A stretch of 64,000 nucleotides of DNA from Fratercula arctica (GCA_947846985.1 CANTUZ010000023.1:6343677-6407676); one strand, 5' to 3'; shown: positions 23,731 to 36,404, numbered from the stretch's first letter. Translations and numbers: made by a program. Notes: a model not told the origin generated them from the letters alone.

Positions 23731-25817
23731 TTTGCTGTGACTGAGAAGGTCCTGCGATAGCTGGGGGGTATTTTAGGCAGTCTCCTTCTGTCTGATGTCT
23801 ATCTCTAAATAGGACTTTTGTCTTTCTGGAGTAAAGTTTGAGAAAAAAAAAAAAAAAAGTCATTCTTGCTTGGGGTGACGACAGACTTGCAGTCTCCTGA
23901 AAGAGAATTTGGCCTGGGAAACAGTCCTTCCTGAGGGCTGCTTGGTATGACACGGAATGGAAACGCGCTCTCTAGTGCGATCGGGGGGGTTGCAGATGGG
24001 CACAGATCTCCGTGGAGGTACGGATCTGCTGGCGACAGGGTGCAAGGGGCGTAATACACAGCAAGAGTGAAGGAGGAAACTCTCTTGGTCCCCAAGTGTT
24101 ACAATCGGAGGATGAAATTTAATGAGATGCAAAACTCAGAGCATCTCTTAGCTCTGGTGTGGAGGGCAAACCAGGTCCAGGCATCCTCCGCGGTCAGCGT
24201 GGCTCAGCGGATGCTGCTAAGGCGTGGTAAATTATTCATGAACCTCAGCCCTTAAAGCTACCGTGTGAGGTTAGCGCAGGAAAATAAATATCTAGGACTG
24301 AATGTTATGTTATTGCTTTTTCCTTGAGATTCTGGTTCCGTATCGCCTGACGGCAGCCTATAAATTTGAAGGCTCCAAACACCACAAAAGGCAACTTTCA
24401 GGCCAGAGAGCGTACAGAGCACTGATGAGATGACAGTAAACAAAAGAATTAGGTTGTATTACCAGGAAGATCTCAAAGGAGTGAGGTCTGAAATAGCCTC
24501 CCGTGAGATTTGGCCAGACAGTGATATAAAGAATGCTCTTGAGAGTATTCTCTCGTTGTCAGGAGGGTAGACTATAGAAAGCCAGCTCTGAGAGATCTCC
24601 TCCGTCATTTCTATGAGTCGGTATGGTTAGGTGCTGTCAAAAGTACGTCAGAGGAGCATTTCTTTTGGGTTAGACACTTGTTATCAGTCTGGAGTACGGG
24701 GCAATTGATGATGCGAATTCATTGATGCACTGGACAAGGTACACGAAGGCTGAGAACATTTGTCAGTCTTGGATGAGCCTCTTCCCAGACAAAACTCCGG
24801 CAGCCTTGTCACTTTAAGGGAGTTTATTACTTCTTAGCGAAAAGCAAGGGAAGAAATATAACAGATGAAAGGAGGCTTGTGAGGCGTGGCAAACCCAGCT
24901 GCATCAACCGGGTGAAAAGGGGACAGATGAACTTCGAAACTGTGGCTTGAAGTCGTTTGCGCTGTGCACGCATAGGGAACTCATGGGGTTCTTACATCAC
25001 TCCATGCCCTCACCAGCCTCTCCCGGATTTCTGAAACTCCAGCATGGCCAATGTGAAACGCTGTCATAATTATTCGATGTTATTTATTTACCTTTTGGTA
25101 CTGTCTAGAGAACTGGTGAGGCCTCGGGCCGTGGTAGAAGTGGTGTAGGAAACCAGGAGGGAGCAAGTTTCAGAGATGGACACAGGATGGGCAGCCCAGC
25201 TGGCTTCAGAGCCAGATTTCCCTTTGCTTTACAGGTGTAGATTTTAGTCAGAAGGCCTGGTTCTCTGCGGCATAAACCTGTGGTGGTAGCTGGTAAAACT
25301 CTTTCTGCCTTTGAACTTCGCCTCTGACTTCCGCAACCTTAATTTGAGTCAGGCAAAATCTGGGTTTAGACTTTGGAAAAGCTGGGGATTTTTAATTCTT
25401 CAGGTTTGGCGCTACACTAGCTGTTGACTGTTTGACAAAGAGATGCCTGTGACAGTACACGTGGCCCTTTGGCTTTTGCGCCCTCCGTAATTAGTCCTTT
25501 TAATTCTTAACCTGAGACTAGTTGTTTGTGAAAGTCAGGATCTGCCGCAGCAGAACTCCGCAATTGAGAGCGGTTCAGAAGGTTACTGCCGTGCCTGCGT
25601 GAATGAACCAGCCAAAGAGCAGATGGAATAATAATTGGAAAACACCAGCATTAAATAAATAAAACCCAATAGCAATAATGACGTCACCTGGAAGAGAAAG
25701 CGTAATAGTTGTAAGGAGGAAGGGAAGTGGCTTTGCTGTTAAGGCATTAAAATGGGGCTTGGGGATCTGTGTCTTGGCTCTCCGCCGTCCTGCACGAGGT
25801 TAAGCTAATCCTGAATG
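23731..25817. other. Unique sequence, no gene seen
   Basis: An A17 run lies near 23841. The part 24270-24470 is AT-rich, repeat-free and could be regulatory, but no motif is decisive. No exon recognised. Confidence 0.5.
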
Positions 25818-25975
25818 GCTGAAGAGTTGTGGCTGCCCCATCCCTGGCCGTGTCCGAGGCCAGGTTGGACGGGGCTTGGAGCAACCTGGGCTGGTGGGAG
25901 GTGTCCCTGCCCAGGGCAGGGGGTGGCACTGGGTGATCTTTAAGGTCCCTTCCAACCCGAACCATTCTGTGACTC
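25818..25975 (+). mobile_element. CR1: CR1 LINE 3' fragment, type B
   Basis: Starts at GTTGTGGCTGCCCCATCCCT, carries GGTGGGAGGTGTCCCTGCCC and TTAAGGTCCCTTCCAACCCG, and ends CATTCTGTGACTCTC. A small deletion lies near 25848 relative to the other type B copies. Confidence 0.92.
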
Positions 25976-28900
25976 TCCTGTCTCTGTTCCCCGTCGCTTA
26001 GGTAGAACACCGTGCCTTTTTTTGGTAGAGAGTATTGACTCTTTATTTGTGCTCTTTGAGACATTTCCTTACAACATGTGTAGGCAACGCACCTGGAGAT
26101 GGTCATGCAGACCATAAGTGCTTTGCAGACATTGCCTACGTCGTGGCCGATACGTCCCTTAGCGACATTCCCAATGACCGCTATCACTGGTGTGTTAGAG
26201 CTCGGACCCCCAAAGCCTCCTCAGTTGACTTCTCTCGCCGACAGCATTTTTAGGTTTAGGCTGCGGCTTCAATGTCTAAACCACGTTTAATGTTGAGACT
26301 GACACATCTGATGCTTGGGAAGGGCTGGGAGCATGCGCCATGTCAGGGGCTCATCTGTCAAGTGTTAACTCCTCACGCTGCACTTAGTCACTTGTCACTA
26401 TCTACCCATATTTTTGTCAACGTTTCCAAGGGAAAAAGTGACAAAAACCTGGATGGGAGTTTGGGGAGTCTTCTCAGACCTTGACTTAGAGAACTTCACT
26501 AGATCCTTTGGGTGATCTAAATGAGGCACCTACGTTTGGTGCTGGAAGTCGAGGGGAGTTGGGAGGTGGGCCAGGAAAAAGTCCCCTGTGGGAAGCTGTG
26601 CAAGGCAGAGCAGCCTTTGGTCCTGCACCCCACCACTCCTTGCTGCCAGGAGGAGAAGGAGCCGTCGCGGGAACATTAGCTCCTTTGGTTTGGGAAGGTG
26701 CCCTGCTGCAGACTCTGGGAGGGAACCGGCGGAGGGGGGAGGAAGACAACAGGTTGTCCGATTTGTAGAACTTGAAGGAAGAGAAACTTTCAGGGAGTGC
26801 TCCTAGGTAGGAAATCTCATGTTGGAATTCGTAAGGAAGATCTAAATGAGCACAAGGATCACACCGTGTAGGCTGCAGTAAGGTTTGGACAATGGGGAAG
26901 GTAAAGGAGAAGGGTCACCAGAGGGGAAGACGGATGAAACTGGTGTTGGAGGTTGTCTGACCTTCAGTCCTGCAGTGCAGCAAGGAAGCGTTTCAGGGGA
27001 GGGATGGGATAATTCAGGACCAGGAGGTGGGACACTGAGCGCTCATCAGGGCTTTTCTGTTGGCAATCTATGGGACCGTGAGCAAGGCAGCAGCATCCTG
27101 ACACCCAGCAGTGCCTACGTACCCGGTGTGGCAATAGAAGGTAGGATCGGAGCTTTGCTGCCTTTGAAAATGGGAATAGAAATAATACCTTCTTTGCCTC
27201 ACACAGCTGTTATCAACCTTAATTCAGGCATGTTTGCGTAAGGCTTGGAAGAGAAGTAGCAAGTCTTATGAAAAACCCGGTGAATCCAGTGCCTGCGTTC
27301 TATCCAGCGGGGCGCCAGGACTAGCCCAAATAAATCTGATGATTCCACAGTTGGCTTTGGCTGCAGAGGCCGAAGATAAAAGTTATTGAAAGCTAAAACT
27401 GTGATTTTTAGGCATGTATGAAGCTGGTGGAGTATATTAATTCAGCTGTGAAATGGAGAAATGGGATAGCTATCTCTCCAGACTTACGTAAGTGACATGC
27501 ATCCCTTTTTTGGCTGGCACAGTAGCTTTTTGAATGTCATCTGTCATTAAAATTCATTCTTCTCTCGCCCCACAATCTTGATTGTTCTCTCTGATGGGAG
27601 TTAGGGATTAAAGTTGTATATTCCACTTGCATCACGCAAACTCTGGAATAAACTGGTCCTGGCTTGGTTTCTTTCTTAGCTTCAGAAGAGTTTCACCAGA
27701 CCCCGCTTCTTACTGGATTTTGCCGTGGACGGAGTGGAAGCGCGCGGGTATTTTGGGAGGCGGCGGGACTTGGGACTTCAGCTGTTGAATATCATGCTTG
27801 GAAACAAAGCGTGGTTATAAAATTGGGGAGGTACAAAGCAGGTCTGAACAGCAACGAATGGCTCTAAATGGGTGCAAAGAAGAAAACCAACTGACCCTTT
27901 TAATTGTTTCGTTGAGATCTCCTGGAACAGAGGCACTGAGGGTGTCAGAAACTACTTAGCGCATCCTAGCAGTTATAAAGCTACATCATTTAGCTAAATT
28001 TTTACCTGAACTTAGAGCAGGGGGGCCCTGGCCTCAGTTGTTTCATTTGACTGGACTCCCTACCGTTCACTTGCAAAGAAGATCCAGGCTCCCTGTCATT
28101 GGAATTGTGTTAAAATTGCCAACTCCTAGAGTCAGGAGTGAGTCGGAGGAAGCTCTGACGAGGTTTCAGTGTCACTAACGCTCTGAGGACGTCTCGGGGG
28201 GGAACATATGGTTGGCATCTTCCTTGAGCCCCCCCCTGCTTCAGCAAGACGCAGTGAGTCACTCCGACGGGGAAGGGCTTGGGCTTTTTTGGGGTTTTAT
28301 TTTAACAACGAACAGTTCTTAGGGTAAATTTAGGCTATTTGATAGGAATACCAGGGATGCTGGAAATGATGCTTGCCAGATAGGTAGGCCCAGGTGGGTC
28401 AGCCTCCTTTCTGCATTTAGAAGGGGGTCAGGAATCTGCGGGTCAACTCCAGCTACTTTAAATACCAAATGCCACCCACTTTGCAAGTTTACTGTTGGTT
28501 GGGACTGTGATTTTGCGTACTCTTTCCACGCCTGCTTGCAAAACAGAAGCCTTGATTTTGGGGAAATAAAAATTAATGTGCTACATCATCTGCTAAAGTG
28601 GTAGAATAGTTTTGATCTGCAGAAATATCAGGCTCATTATGAGCGCTGTTAGTTACCCATAAAAATCTGAAATTGTGAAACCCAAAAGACATCTGCCTTG
28701 TGTCTAGATCTATCTTTTTATGTTCCGTAGACAATACGCCCGTATCGTAGACCTCCGGTCTGTCTCCGGTGCACGCTGTTACCCTCATATAAATATATGA
28801 CGCAACATGTATCTTCAGGGTTAGCTTTGACAAGACAACATTGCACTAATGGTCAAAGGCAAAAGCATTAATACGATAAATAACATTTCGCGTTTCAGTG

Positions 28901-29675
28901 CAGCAGCTCGAAGCTTTCAATTCACATCAGATCCTTGGGGAAGAGGGTACAACAGGGGGGAATGAGGCATTCAGAGGGAAAGCCAATTGCCCGAAATCTT
29001 TATTGCAGGCCTGAACTCCTGCCCTGCTCTTAATCGCCAACAGACATTTTCTTTCCTTGTGGGTAGAGTAGTCTGGATAAGTATAAAATATTAATATTCT
29101 CTCGCTCCTTTGAATGTCTCGTGTATGAGTTCTTTAAAGCAGGGATTATCTCTTACCATGCTTTTCAGCAGCACAAAGTCACGCAGAAGGAATCGTGGGT
29201 TGGAAAGGCTGACGTAATAAATAGTTGTGACATTCTCAGACGCTGCAGTAATACGAGACCTCTACTTGGAGAAATTGGTACATATTTAAAGCAAGCAAAA
29301 ATTTACTTCTCAGATGTTTCTGTGCTTCTCTCAGTGGTTTCAGGATCCCCTCTGGACTGGGGGAAGCTCAGAGTAACTCGCTGAGTGCAGTGTGTGCATC
29401 CCTGTGCTGCTGTCAGCCGTAAACGCGTCTTTCCTCCTCCTGCTACGGCAAGTGGTGGGTCTGAGCCTGAGCCCCCTACTTGAGACTGTCCCTGAGAGGT
29501 AAGGGAGGCAACAGCGTTGGCATAATGTTTGGCTAAAACAATCTGTCCCGTGGCTTTCCTTGGCATTTCGAAGTGCGTGGCATTAGCCTTGCACTCTTCA
29601 GCTTGGCACAGCGGGCAGTGTGGGGAGACAGCCCAGGGCCCGTCCTCAGTCTGTGTTTCTACTCTCAATTTATGT
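25976..29675. other. Unique sequence, no supported gene
   Basis: The segment 26035-26290 is open in several frames on both strands and mildly CpG-containing. I could not link it to any family. 26500-26810 is GC-rich. The rest is AT-rich. No exon is convincing. Confidence 0.45.
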
Positions 29676-30100
29676 TCATAGAATCATAGAATGGGTTGGG
29701 TTGGAAGGGACCTTAAAGCCCATCCAGTGCCACCCCCTGCCCTGGGCAGGGACACCTCCCACCAGCCCAGGTTGCTCCAAGCCCCGTCCAACCTGGCCTT
29801 GAACCCCTCCAGGGATGGGGCAGCCACAGCTTCTCTGGGCAACCTGGGCCAGGGGCTCACCCCCCTCACAGCAAACAATTTCTTCCCCACATCTCATCTC
29901 AATCTCCCCTCTCGCAGTGTAAAACCTTTCCCCCTCGTCCCATGGCTCCCCTCCCTGCTCCCGAGTCCCTCCCCAGCTTTCCTGGAGCCCCTTTAGGGCC
30001 TGGCAGGGGCTGGAAGGTCTCCCCGGAGCCTTCTCTTCTCCAGGCTGAACCCCCCCAGCTCTCTCAGCCTGTCCCCACAGCAGAGGGGCTCCAGCCCTCT
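29676..30100 (-). mobile_element. CR1: CR1 LINE 3' fragment, type B
   Basis: Tail TCATAGAATCATAGAATGGG at left, then the reverse complements of the type B box (GGGCAGGGACACCTCCCACC) and of the ORF2 C-terminal part. It is truncated after CCACAGCAGAGGGGCTCCAG. Sequence very close to the copies at 32.3, 38.5, 39.8 and 45.2 kb. Confidence 0.95.
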
Positions 30101-32060
30101 GGTTGGTGGGAACAAGTCTCTACACCCCTTTGTGTCTCCATTTCCCCACTGGTGAAGTGATGCTCAAATCCGTCGCAAAGCTTTGTGTGAAAGCCAAGCG
30201 TTTTGATTGTGAAATCCAGAGCTAAGGACAAATTTGAGTGGTGCCCGGTCTGACTTAGGTAGATGTGCATTATTTCAAGACGCGTGTCTTCCCCTACACA
30301 GCTCTTCTTGATTTGCAGGTCATCAATGGTACGACTGTGCCAGAGCTCGGGATATCTCTGTGTGTGTTGTAGTTTCTTCATTCACTGCCCTGAAGAGTTT
30401 TGATCCAAATTGGTGAAAAATCAGCTTCTGCCTTGCAAACTCAGGCACAGACTACTTCAGGTATTTGCCAGATGTCCTCCAGAGTGTTAAGTCACAGACC
30501 CACAGACTGACCCCAAATCCCTTCTGCCCTCGCTTTCCCCACACCTCAGCCGCAAGATGGTTCTTCCATGACTTTGTCTGTAGAGACATTTATATGATGT
30601 GGGTCCTGAAGTGTCCCCTTTACGCGGGCTCCAATTTCATCCGCAGCAACTACATTCAGTCCTGTCTCAAATCAAGCCTTGAGAATTTTGCCAGCACCTC
30701 ATCTGCCAGAGGTCTTTCTACCTGAATAAATTCGCGTAACACCCAGAGCACACCAAGGGAAGGATCCAATTAATTGACTTCTTTTAACGAAACGTTTTTC
30801 GGAATGGGACATCAAAACGATCCTCTGACACAAATCATCCGTTTCCTTTCTCTTTTCCTGCCTCCCCACCCTTTTTGTGGGAGGAAAACCAAAGGCATCC
30901 TTTAGGGTGGTATTTACAGCGCCTTTGTCTCCAGCGCAATCGTGACATTTCACCGCGCAGCAACGCCTCCTGCCTTTCCAAGGACATTAAATTTTCAAGA
31001 TGTCTCAGAGTCAGCCCAGAGCAAACTAGATCGGATGGATGCCTGGCTGCAAATATTTCCAGCCCGCCCCCTTCCCCCACTTAAAGAACTGTAAAAGATT
31101 TAGGTGTCTTTAGTCCAAACAGAGGTAGACAATACATTTATTCTCTTCTCTCTCTGCCAGTAAAGGCCCAGGGACCAGACTGGAACGGAGGAGAGGCAGA
31201 TGGAAGGGAAGTGGTGATGAAATGCAGCCGTCCATAGGTCAGCTATGCTTGAAAACACCAAACGTTTAATTACGTGATAAAACCTCCCCCTTTCCCCTGA
31301 AAATAGGTTTGTAAAAGTCAGGATCGAGGATGTCTGCCTTGGGTTTCTACCACCTTGGAATCTGAACTTCAAACCCTACCTTGAGCCAGCAGTCAGCCTT
31401 CTTCCAAACTGGTCTTGGTCGTGTCGTATTTAATGAGTTTTATTAACAATACAGGACTGGTAATGCGATTACTAAAAAAGTTTACGGGACAAATTAATTC
31501 AGAAAGAGAAACCTGCTTGAGGAGTTGGGACTCTCCCGGGCTAGGCTCTCCTAGCTGTAATTATTATTACATAAACAGCAAGTGAGTTTGGATCTCTGTC
31601 TTTCGAATATTAAGCAATAGTTTTTCTTTTAATCTCTTAATGTTTTCCCCAGGCATTTTGGAGAGGTGGTAGGGAAGATCCTGAGTAATAAAGCACGAAT
31701 CTAATGCGCTAGGGGGAATGGGAAGTATCTACGCGATGTCAACATTGCTTTGTCTCAGCTGTTTAACAGTAATGAAACATATAAAAGCTTTCTTTTGACT
31801 AACAGGCTGCTGCTGCTCACTCCAGTGAGAGGAGAGATGATCCACTCTGGACTCTTCTTCTCTCCCCTGTGCTCCTCCGTGTGCCTGTGTGGTTCCCCCC
31901 GCAAGCACCCCCCAGCACAGAATTGCCCATAGGCTGTGTGATTTTTTTTTATTATTATTATTTTTATTTTTTTTTGGTGGAAAAAACAGCACCTTTTAAC
32001 ATAGAGTTCATTTCTGCATTGGTCTTTGGAAGGGACAATTTTTGGGGGTGCCTTTTGGAT
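30101..32060. other. Unique sequence, no gene seen
   Basis: Contains a T/A-rich simple stretch (ATTATTATTATT plus T runs) near 31940-31977. No exon recognised. Confidence 0.5.
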
Positions 32061-32110
32061 TCATAGAGTCATAGAGTGGTTTGGGGTGGAAGGGACCTGA
32101 TAGATCATCC
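32061..32110 (-). mobile_element. CR1: CR1 LINE tail, short
   Basis: TCATAGAGTCATAGAGTGG then TTTGGGGTGGAAGGGACCTG and ATAGATCATCC. Only the last 50 bases of an element, 150 bases from the next copy in the same orientation. Confidence 0.85.
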
Positions 32111-32257
32111 CCTTAGAGCTACCCCTTCCGGAATGTTCTTAATGCCTGCATTAACTGCGGTGCTTCTCGTTAGCAATTCTTGGTCACTCCGCGAGGCTGA
32201 GGTGGTGTGTTTGGTGCCTCTGCTTACTCTAAACATACCGTACCGTGCAGAGGATGG

Positions 32258-32700
32258 AACCAGAGAACGGTTTAGGTTGGAAGGGACCTTAAAGCCCACC
32301 CAGTGGCACCCCCTGCCCTGGGCAGGGACACCTCCCACCAGCCCAGGTTGCTCCAAGCCCCGTCCAACCTGGCCTTGAACCCCTCCAGGGATGGGGCAGC
32401 CACAGCTTCTCTGGGCAACCTGGGCCAGGGGCTCACCCCCCTCACAGCAAACAATTTCTTCCCCAGATCCCATCTCAATCTCCCCTCTGTCAGTGTAAAG
32501 CCCTTCCCCCTCGTCCCACGGCTCCCCTCCCTGCTCCAGAGTCCATCGCCAGCTTTCCTGGAGCCCCTTTAGGGCCTGGCAGGGGCTGGAAGGTCTCCCC
32601 GGAGCCTTCTCTTCTCCAGGCTGAACCCCCTCAGCTCTCTCAGCCTGTCCCCACAGCAGAGGGGCTCCAGCCCTCCCAGCAGCTCCGGGGCCTCCTCTGG
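32258..32700 (-). mobile_element. CR1: CR1 LINE 3' fragment, type B
   Basis: Worn tail ACCAGAGAACGG, intact type B end and ORF2 C-terminal reverse complement, ending at CCTCCTCTGG. Its truncated 5' end touches a 31-base tandem duplication. Confidence 0.94.
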
Positions 32701-32761
32701 GTCTTCCCAGATTATTAGTAATTAAAATTAGGTCTTCCCAGATTATTAGTAATTAGAATTG
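32700..32761. repeat. 31-base tandem duplication
   Basis: Two adjacent units beginning GGTCTTCCCAGATTATTAGT and differing at two positions near the unit end (AAAATTA versus AGAATTG). It lies exactly at the 5' end of the minus-strand CR1. Confidence 0.92.
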
Positions 32762-33344
32762 GGTTGCTGTAGCCAGCTGACCGAGCGTGGGCACGCTGTG
32801 CCAGCCTGTCTTTACACCCAGAGCTGTTCACATCTGCGGATGGGAGCCCCTGGGCTGCCCAGTGCCGGGCTCCTGCAGCTCAGCTGCTGGGATGCTGCAC
32901 TTCCCGGGCAAGCTCGGGTCAGTGCTGTACGTTCCCATGGGGTTTCTGCCAAAGGATGTCTGCTTTCATGGGGAAAATGCTTTAAACTGACTCAGACCTG
33001 CCCTAGCAGCTGGTTCGGTGTCTCTGCCTGTGAACGGCCGGGTGACTTAGGGACGGGTCTCCTTGATTTGCTCGGGGCTGTGTCGTGCCAGCACGGAGAG
33101 CTGTCAGCTCGGCAGAGCTATTTGCAGATGGATCTTCTGCTGCATGGCTCGGGTGCTGTGAACTGTGGACAGCGGTGATTCAGAAGCAAGGCGGGGAGAG
33201 GACATGCTGGGGCTCAAATCTGCCTGACGAGTGAATAGATTTGTGTTTGCCGAGGCCAGCTCAGAGCACAGCAAATGAGCAACTGTCCTTTCAGCTGCTC
33301 ATCCGTGGCCAAGGGTAAGCCAGACCTCCTTTGGATCCAGTACA
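32762..33344. other. Unique sequence, no gene seen
   Basis: GC-moderate stretch. A 139-codon open frame (32759-33178) has no recognised motif, lacks codon-level support and is not called as a gene. Confidence 0.45.
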
Positions 33345-33486
33345 TAGGATTATAGCACGGTTTGGGTTGGAAGAGACCTTAAAGATCATCTAGTCCACCC
33401 CGCTGCCCTGGGCAGGGACACCTCCCACCAGACCAGGTTGCTCCAAGCCCCGTCCAACCTGGCCTTGAACCCCTCCAGGGATGGGG
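33345..33486 (-). mobile_element. CR1: CR1 LINE 3' end, type B (part B of chimera 1, copy 1)
   Basis: Worn tail at left (ATTATAGCACGG), then the type B end. It stops abruptly inside CR1 at CCAGGGATGGGG, where the LTR-like insert begins. It shares the variant CACCAGACCAGG with the copy at 38185-38326; other type B copies read CACCAGCCCAGG. Confidence 0.92.
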
Positions 33487-33674
33487 TGTCATCCTGGTTT
33501 CGGCTGGGAAAGGGTTAATTTTCTTCCTGGTGATGGCTGGGACAGGAATGTCAATGATACCTGTTGGGTTCAGTTGTTGCCAAGTGGTGGCCATCACATA
33601 GGGGATACAAAAAATGGGAGTTCTCCAAGTTTTTATGTGTGTTTTATAGCTGCTACAATGGAGGATTTGGAGTC
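33487..33674. mobile_element. LTR-like insert, chimera 1 copy 1
   Basis: About 188 bases starting TGTCATCCTGGTTTCGGCTG. A start of this kind with GGGTTAATTTTCTTCCTGG resembles avian endogenous retrovirus LTRs as I know them, but that is not verified. No protein is encoded. The complementary strand has a TATAAAA near 33649. About 96 percent identical by eye to 38327-38515, with the same junctions to CR1. Confidence 0.6.
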
Positions 33675-33957
33675 GTAGAATCACAGAATGGTTTGGGTTA
33701 GAAGGAACCTTAAAGACCATCTCATTCCAACCCCCCTGCCCTGGGCAGGGACACCTCCCACCAGCCCAGGTTGCTCCAAGCCCTGTCCAACCTGGCCTTG
33801 AACCCCTCCAGGGATGGGGCAGCCACAGCTTCTCTGGGCAACCTGGGCCAGGGGCTCACCCCCCTCACAGCAAACAATTTCTTCCCCACATCTCATCTCA
33901 ATCTCTTCCAGTTTAAAACCATTCTCCCTCCTCCTATGGCTGCACTCCCTGCATCCA
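33675..33957 (-). mobile_element. CR1: CR1 LINE 3' fragment, type B (part A of chimera 1, copy 1)
   Basis: Its tail GTAGAATCACAGAATGG touches the LTR-like insert. The body follows the type B consensus in reverse complement and is cut near 33957, a different point from the corresponding part at 38.8 kb. Confidence 0.93.
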
Positions 33958-34003
33958 AAATCTGACTCCAAGGCTCACCAAGACAGCGTCTAGGATTAGG
34001 AGT

Positions 34004-34052
34004 TGAACATCTCCAGGGCTGGGGTATCTACAGCTTCCCTGGGCAACCTGTT
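34004..34052 (-). mobile_element. CR1: Small internal CR1 fragment
   Basis: ATCTCCAGGGCTGGGGTATC then TACAGCTTCCCTGGGCAACC matches the reverse complement of the CR1 segment just upstream of the 3' end. No tail remains. Confidence 0.6.
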
Positions 34053-34370
34053 GGAGAGCGGGAGGCTGGAACGGGTGATGTTGGCTGGAAAGCGTGTGTG
34101 CAGCCATCTGTCGTGGCCGTGTGCCGAGGGAGCAGGTCGGCATGGGCACAAGCTGGGTCGTCTGGGTCACCTTCGACACAGGAGCAACCTGGTCTTTGTG
34201 TATTTGTGTTTGAGAAAGAAAAATCTCCGCTTTCCAAGAGCTGGCGAGGGGTTATGTTGCTTTAGAACAGAGGGAAACCTATTTTATTTGTGTTGAATGC
34301 GTTGCTCAAGAGAAAGTTTTGCCTGCTTCCCCATTTGCTTCTTCCCTATTTCCACCTACCTCAGGAAAAG

Positions 34371-34416
34371 AAAAAAAAAAAAAAAAAAAAAAAAAACCAA
34401 AAAAAAAACCAAAAAC
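34371..34416. repeat. Poly(A) tract followed by CCA(n)CC units
   Basis: A26 followed by CC, A-run, CC, AAAAACC. Same layout as other A tracts in the window. Confidence 0.9.
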
Positions 34417-35162
34417 CATTTCAAGCAGAAACTGCTTTTCCCCAGAAGGGGCAGAGCTATGGGAAGCTCTTGGATACCCTCTGAGGACTTCGTTGTTGTG
34501 GTTGATTTCGTGCAGAAAACATTCCAAAACTATAGCAATGAGGCAACGTAAAACCCCAAGATAGATATTAATTGTTCCTGCGCAGGAATGTAATAGCAAC
34601 CAGGTTCGGAGTTATTTGATCCTTATGGAGTTTGATGCAGTCAGAGGCAATCTGGGGGGGAAATTCGTGAAATGAATTAAATATAACTTTCTTTTAATAG
34701 GAATTTATGGGTCATTTAGGGCTTAATGATCTCCATCCAGAGCTATTGGCTCTTGGAACCTCCCTGAGGAGGAAAACAGAGGCAGGGAAATGGCCCAGCT
34801 TGTTGGTTGGGGAGAAGGAACAAGTGCTGCGAGGATGTCAAAGCGTGTGTTGGGAAACGGGCAAAGCAAAGGTGGGCGAGTGCTGGAGGAAGAGGACGCA
34901 ACCGGAATTCTGCTCGGTTGCGTCCCAACGGGGAAAAAACAATGAAGGCCCCTGGGGTTAAGCAGTGATGTAAAAGCAAAGAATTTATGTTCATTTTTGG
35001 GATACTTATCTAGGAACTATGAACAGCCTTGTGGGGTGGGGGGCGTCTGCGTAGAGTAGCTCTACGGAGCTAGAGGCGAGGCAGGAACACCAAGCGTGGA
35101 ATGACGCCAAAGATTTCAGCTCCCAAGAAATGGCTTTTTTTTACACCTCCGGTCTCCGGGGA

Positions 35163-35204
35163 GAAAGGAAAGAGAAATGAGAAAGGAAAGAGAAATGAGA
35201 AAGG
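35163..35204. repeat. 18-base purine tandem repeat, about 2.3 copies
   Basis: Unit GAAAGGAAAGAGAAATGA at 35163 and 35181, with a partial third copy. All-purine apart from one T per unit. Confidence 0.92.
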
Positions 35205-35746
35205 CGGGAGGGGAATTGGCAGAGACAGATGGATTTCAACCGCGCTCGTTCTCCGCTTTCTGCCAGAGAAAATGGGGGTGGAACGGTGCCAATGGCAAAG
35301 CTCAAATGGCTCTTGATGCTGCCAGGAGAGACCTCGAGCACATACAGGCAGGACGTTGTCTCGTATTAGAAGTTCTCTGAATACAAAGGGAGAGTAAATT
35401 ATGTATATTTTTCACAAGGAAGACCTGGGTGTGGTGGAGATTAAGCTGCAGTGGGATAAACGGGAGCACGCGGGAAGAGGAGCTTCTTTCCAAAATTAGG
35501 GTCAGGAACAGGGAGGAAATTGAAAGCCATCGGAGGTTTGTCAGCATTTTTGGACAGAAATTAAAATCATTAGTGTCAGCGCTTCGTTGAGCTGTTTTAC
35601 CAGTCCTGCTGCTTTGGCGGTGGTAATGTTCTTAATTCAAATATTGGAGACTTAAGGGTCTGAAATCCAAAGCTAAAATCAAATGTTTTGTTTTCTATCG
35701 CCTGGCTTGATTTGACCATTCTGTTCCTCTTCTCATTATGGCAGTT

Positions 35747-35825
35747 CCATAGAATCACAGAACGTGTTGGGTTGGAAGAGACCTTTAAGGGTCATCTTAG
35801 TCCAACCCCCCTGCAGTGAGCAGGT
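35747..35825 (-). mobile_element. CR1: CR1 LINE tail
   Basis: CCATAGAATCACAGAACG, then GTTGGGTTGGAAGAGACCTT and CATCTTAGTCCAACCCCCCTGCAGTGAGCAGG-type end. Only the last 80 bases of the element remain. Confidence 0.9.
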
Positions 35826-36404
35826 TTGACCCGTGAATTATATTTTTAATAATTTTTCACTTTGCTGTACGCTGGAACGTAGAAAGAAGGAAAACTCCGT
35901 ATCAGAAAACAACGGTTACGAAGGGAACTTTTTAATCGAGCTCTTGATGTCTGTACCGCTGGCTCTGACACTGCCACCTCCTCCTACATGGGAACGGAAA
36001 GCATAAAACGCTCGCCAAAATTCTTGCCTAGCGCTATTATGAATATTATGATTAAAAGAGATTACGGAGACTTGACGGGGTGGAACTGGCGGAGAAGTTT
36101 GTCGCTACCACTTTCACGTGCACCTTTTAAAACCATTAATTGGGTGTCTTTTATTCGTAGCGCGGGCTTTTTCCGAAACGTATAGCTGAAGAGATGTGAT
36201 ATCCTGCTTGGCGTTCCCGACGCGGCCGTCTAGCGCGTGTTGGTAGGGGAAGGCTGGAAAATTATTTTCTTTGAGAGAAAGGTTCACTATTGTATTACTC
36301 TTCTGATTTTTTTGCTGCAGGCACTGTGTCTCCCACAGTGCGACGTGGATGCAAAAAGTGACCCTTTCCCCCCCCCACTTTCGATTTATACTTTTCCCGA
36401 AGCG

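Larger units (their letters stand above)
34053..35746. other. Unique sequence with simple repeats, no gene seen
   Basis: Holds A26 at 34371-34396 with CCAAAAAAAAAACC flank and an 18-base tandem repeat at 35163-35204. No exon recognised. Confidence 0.5.

Noticed and set aside
35163..35204. Start of a larger minisatellite
   Set aside because: Only about 2.3 units of 18 bases, with no further degenerate units on either side.
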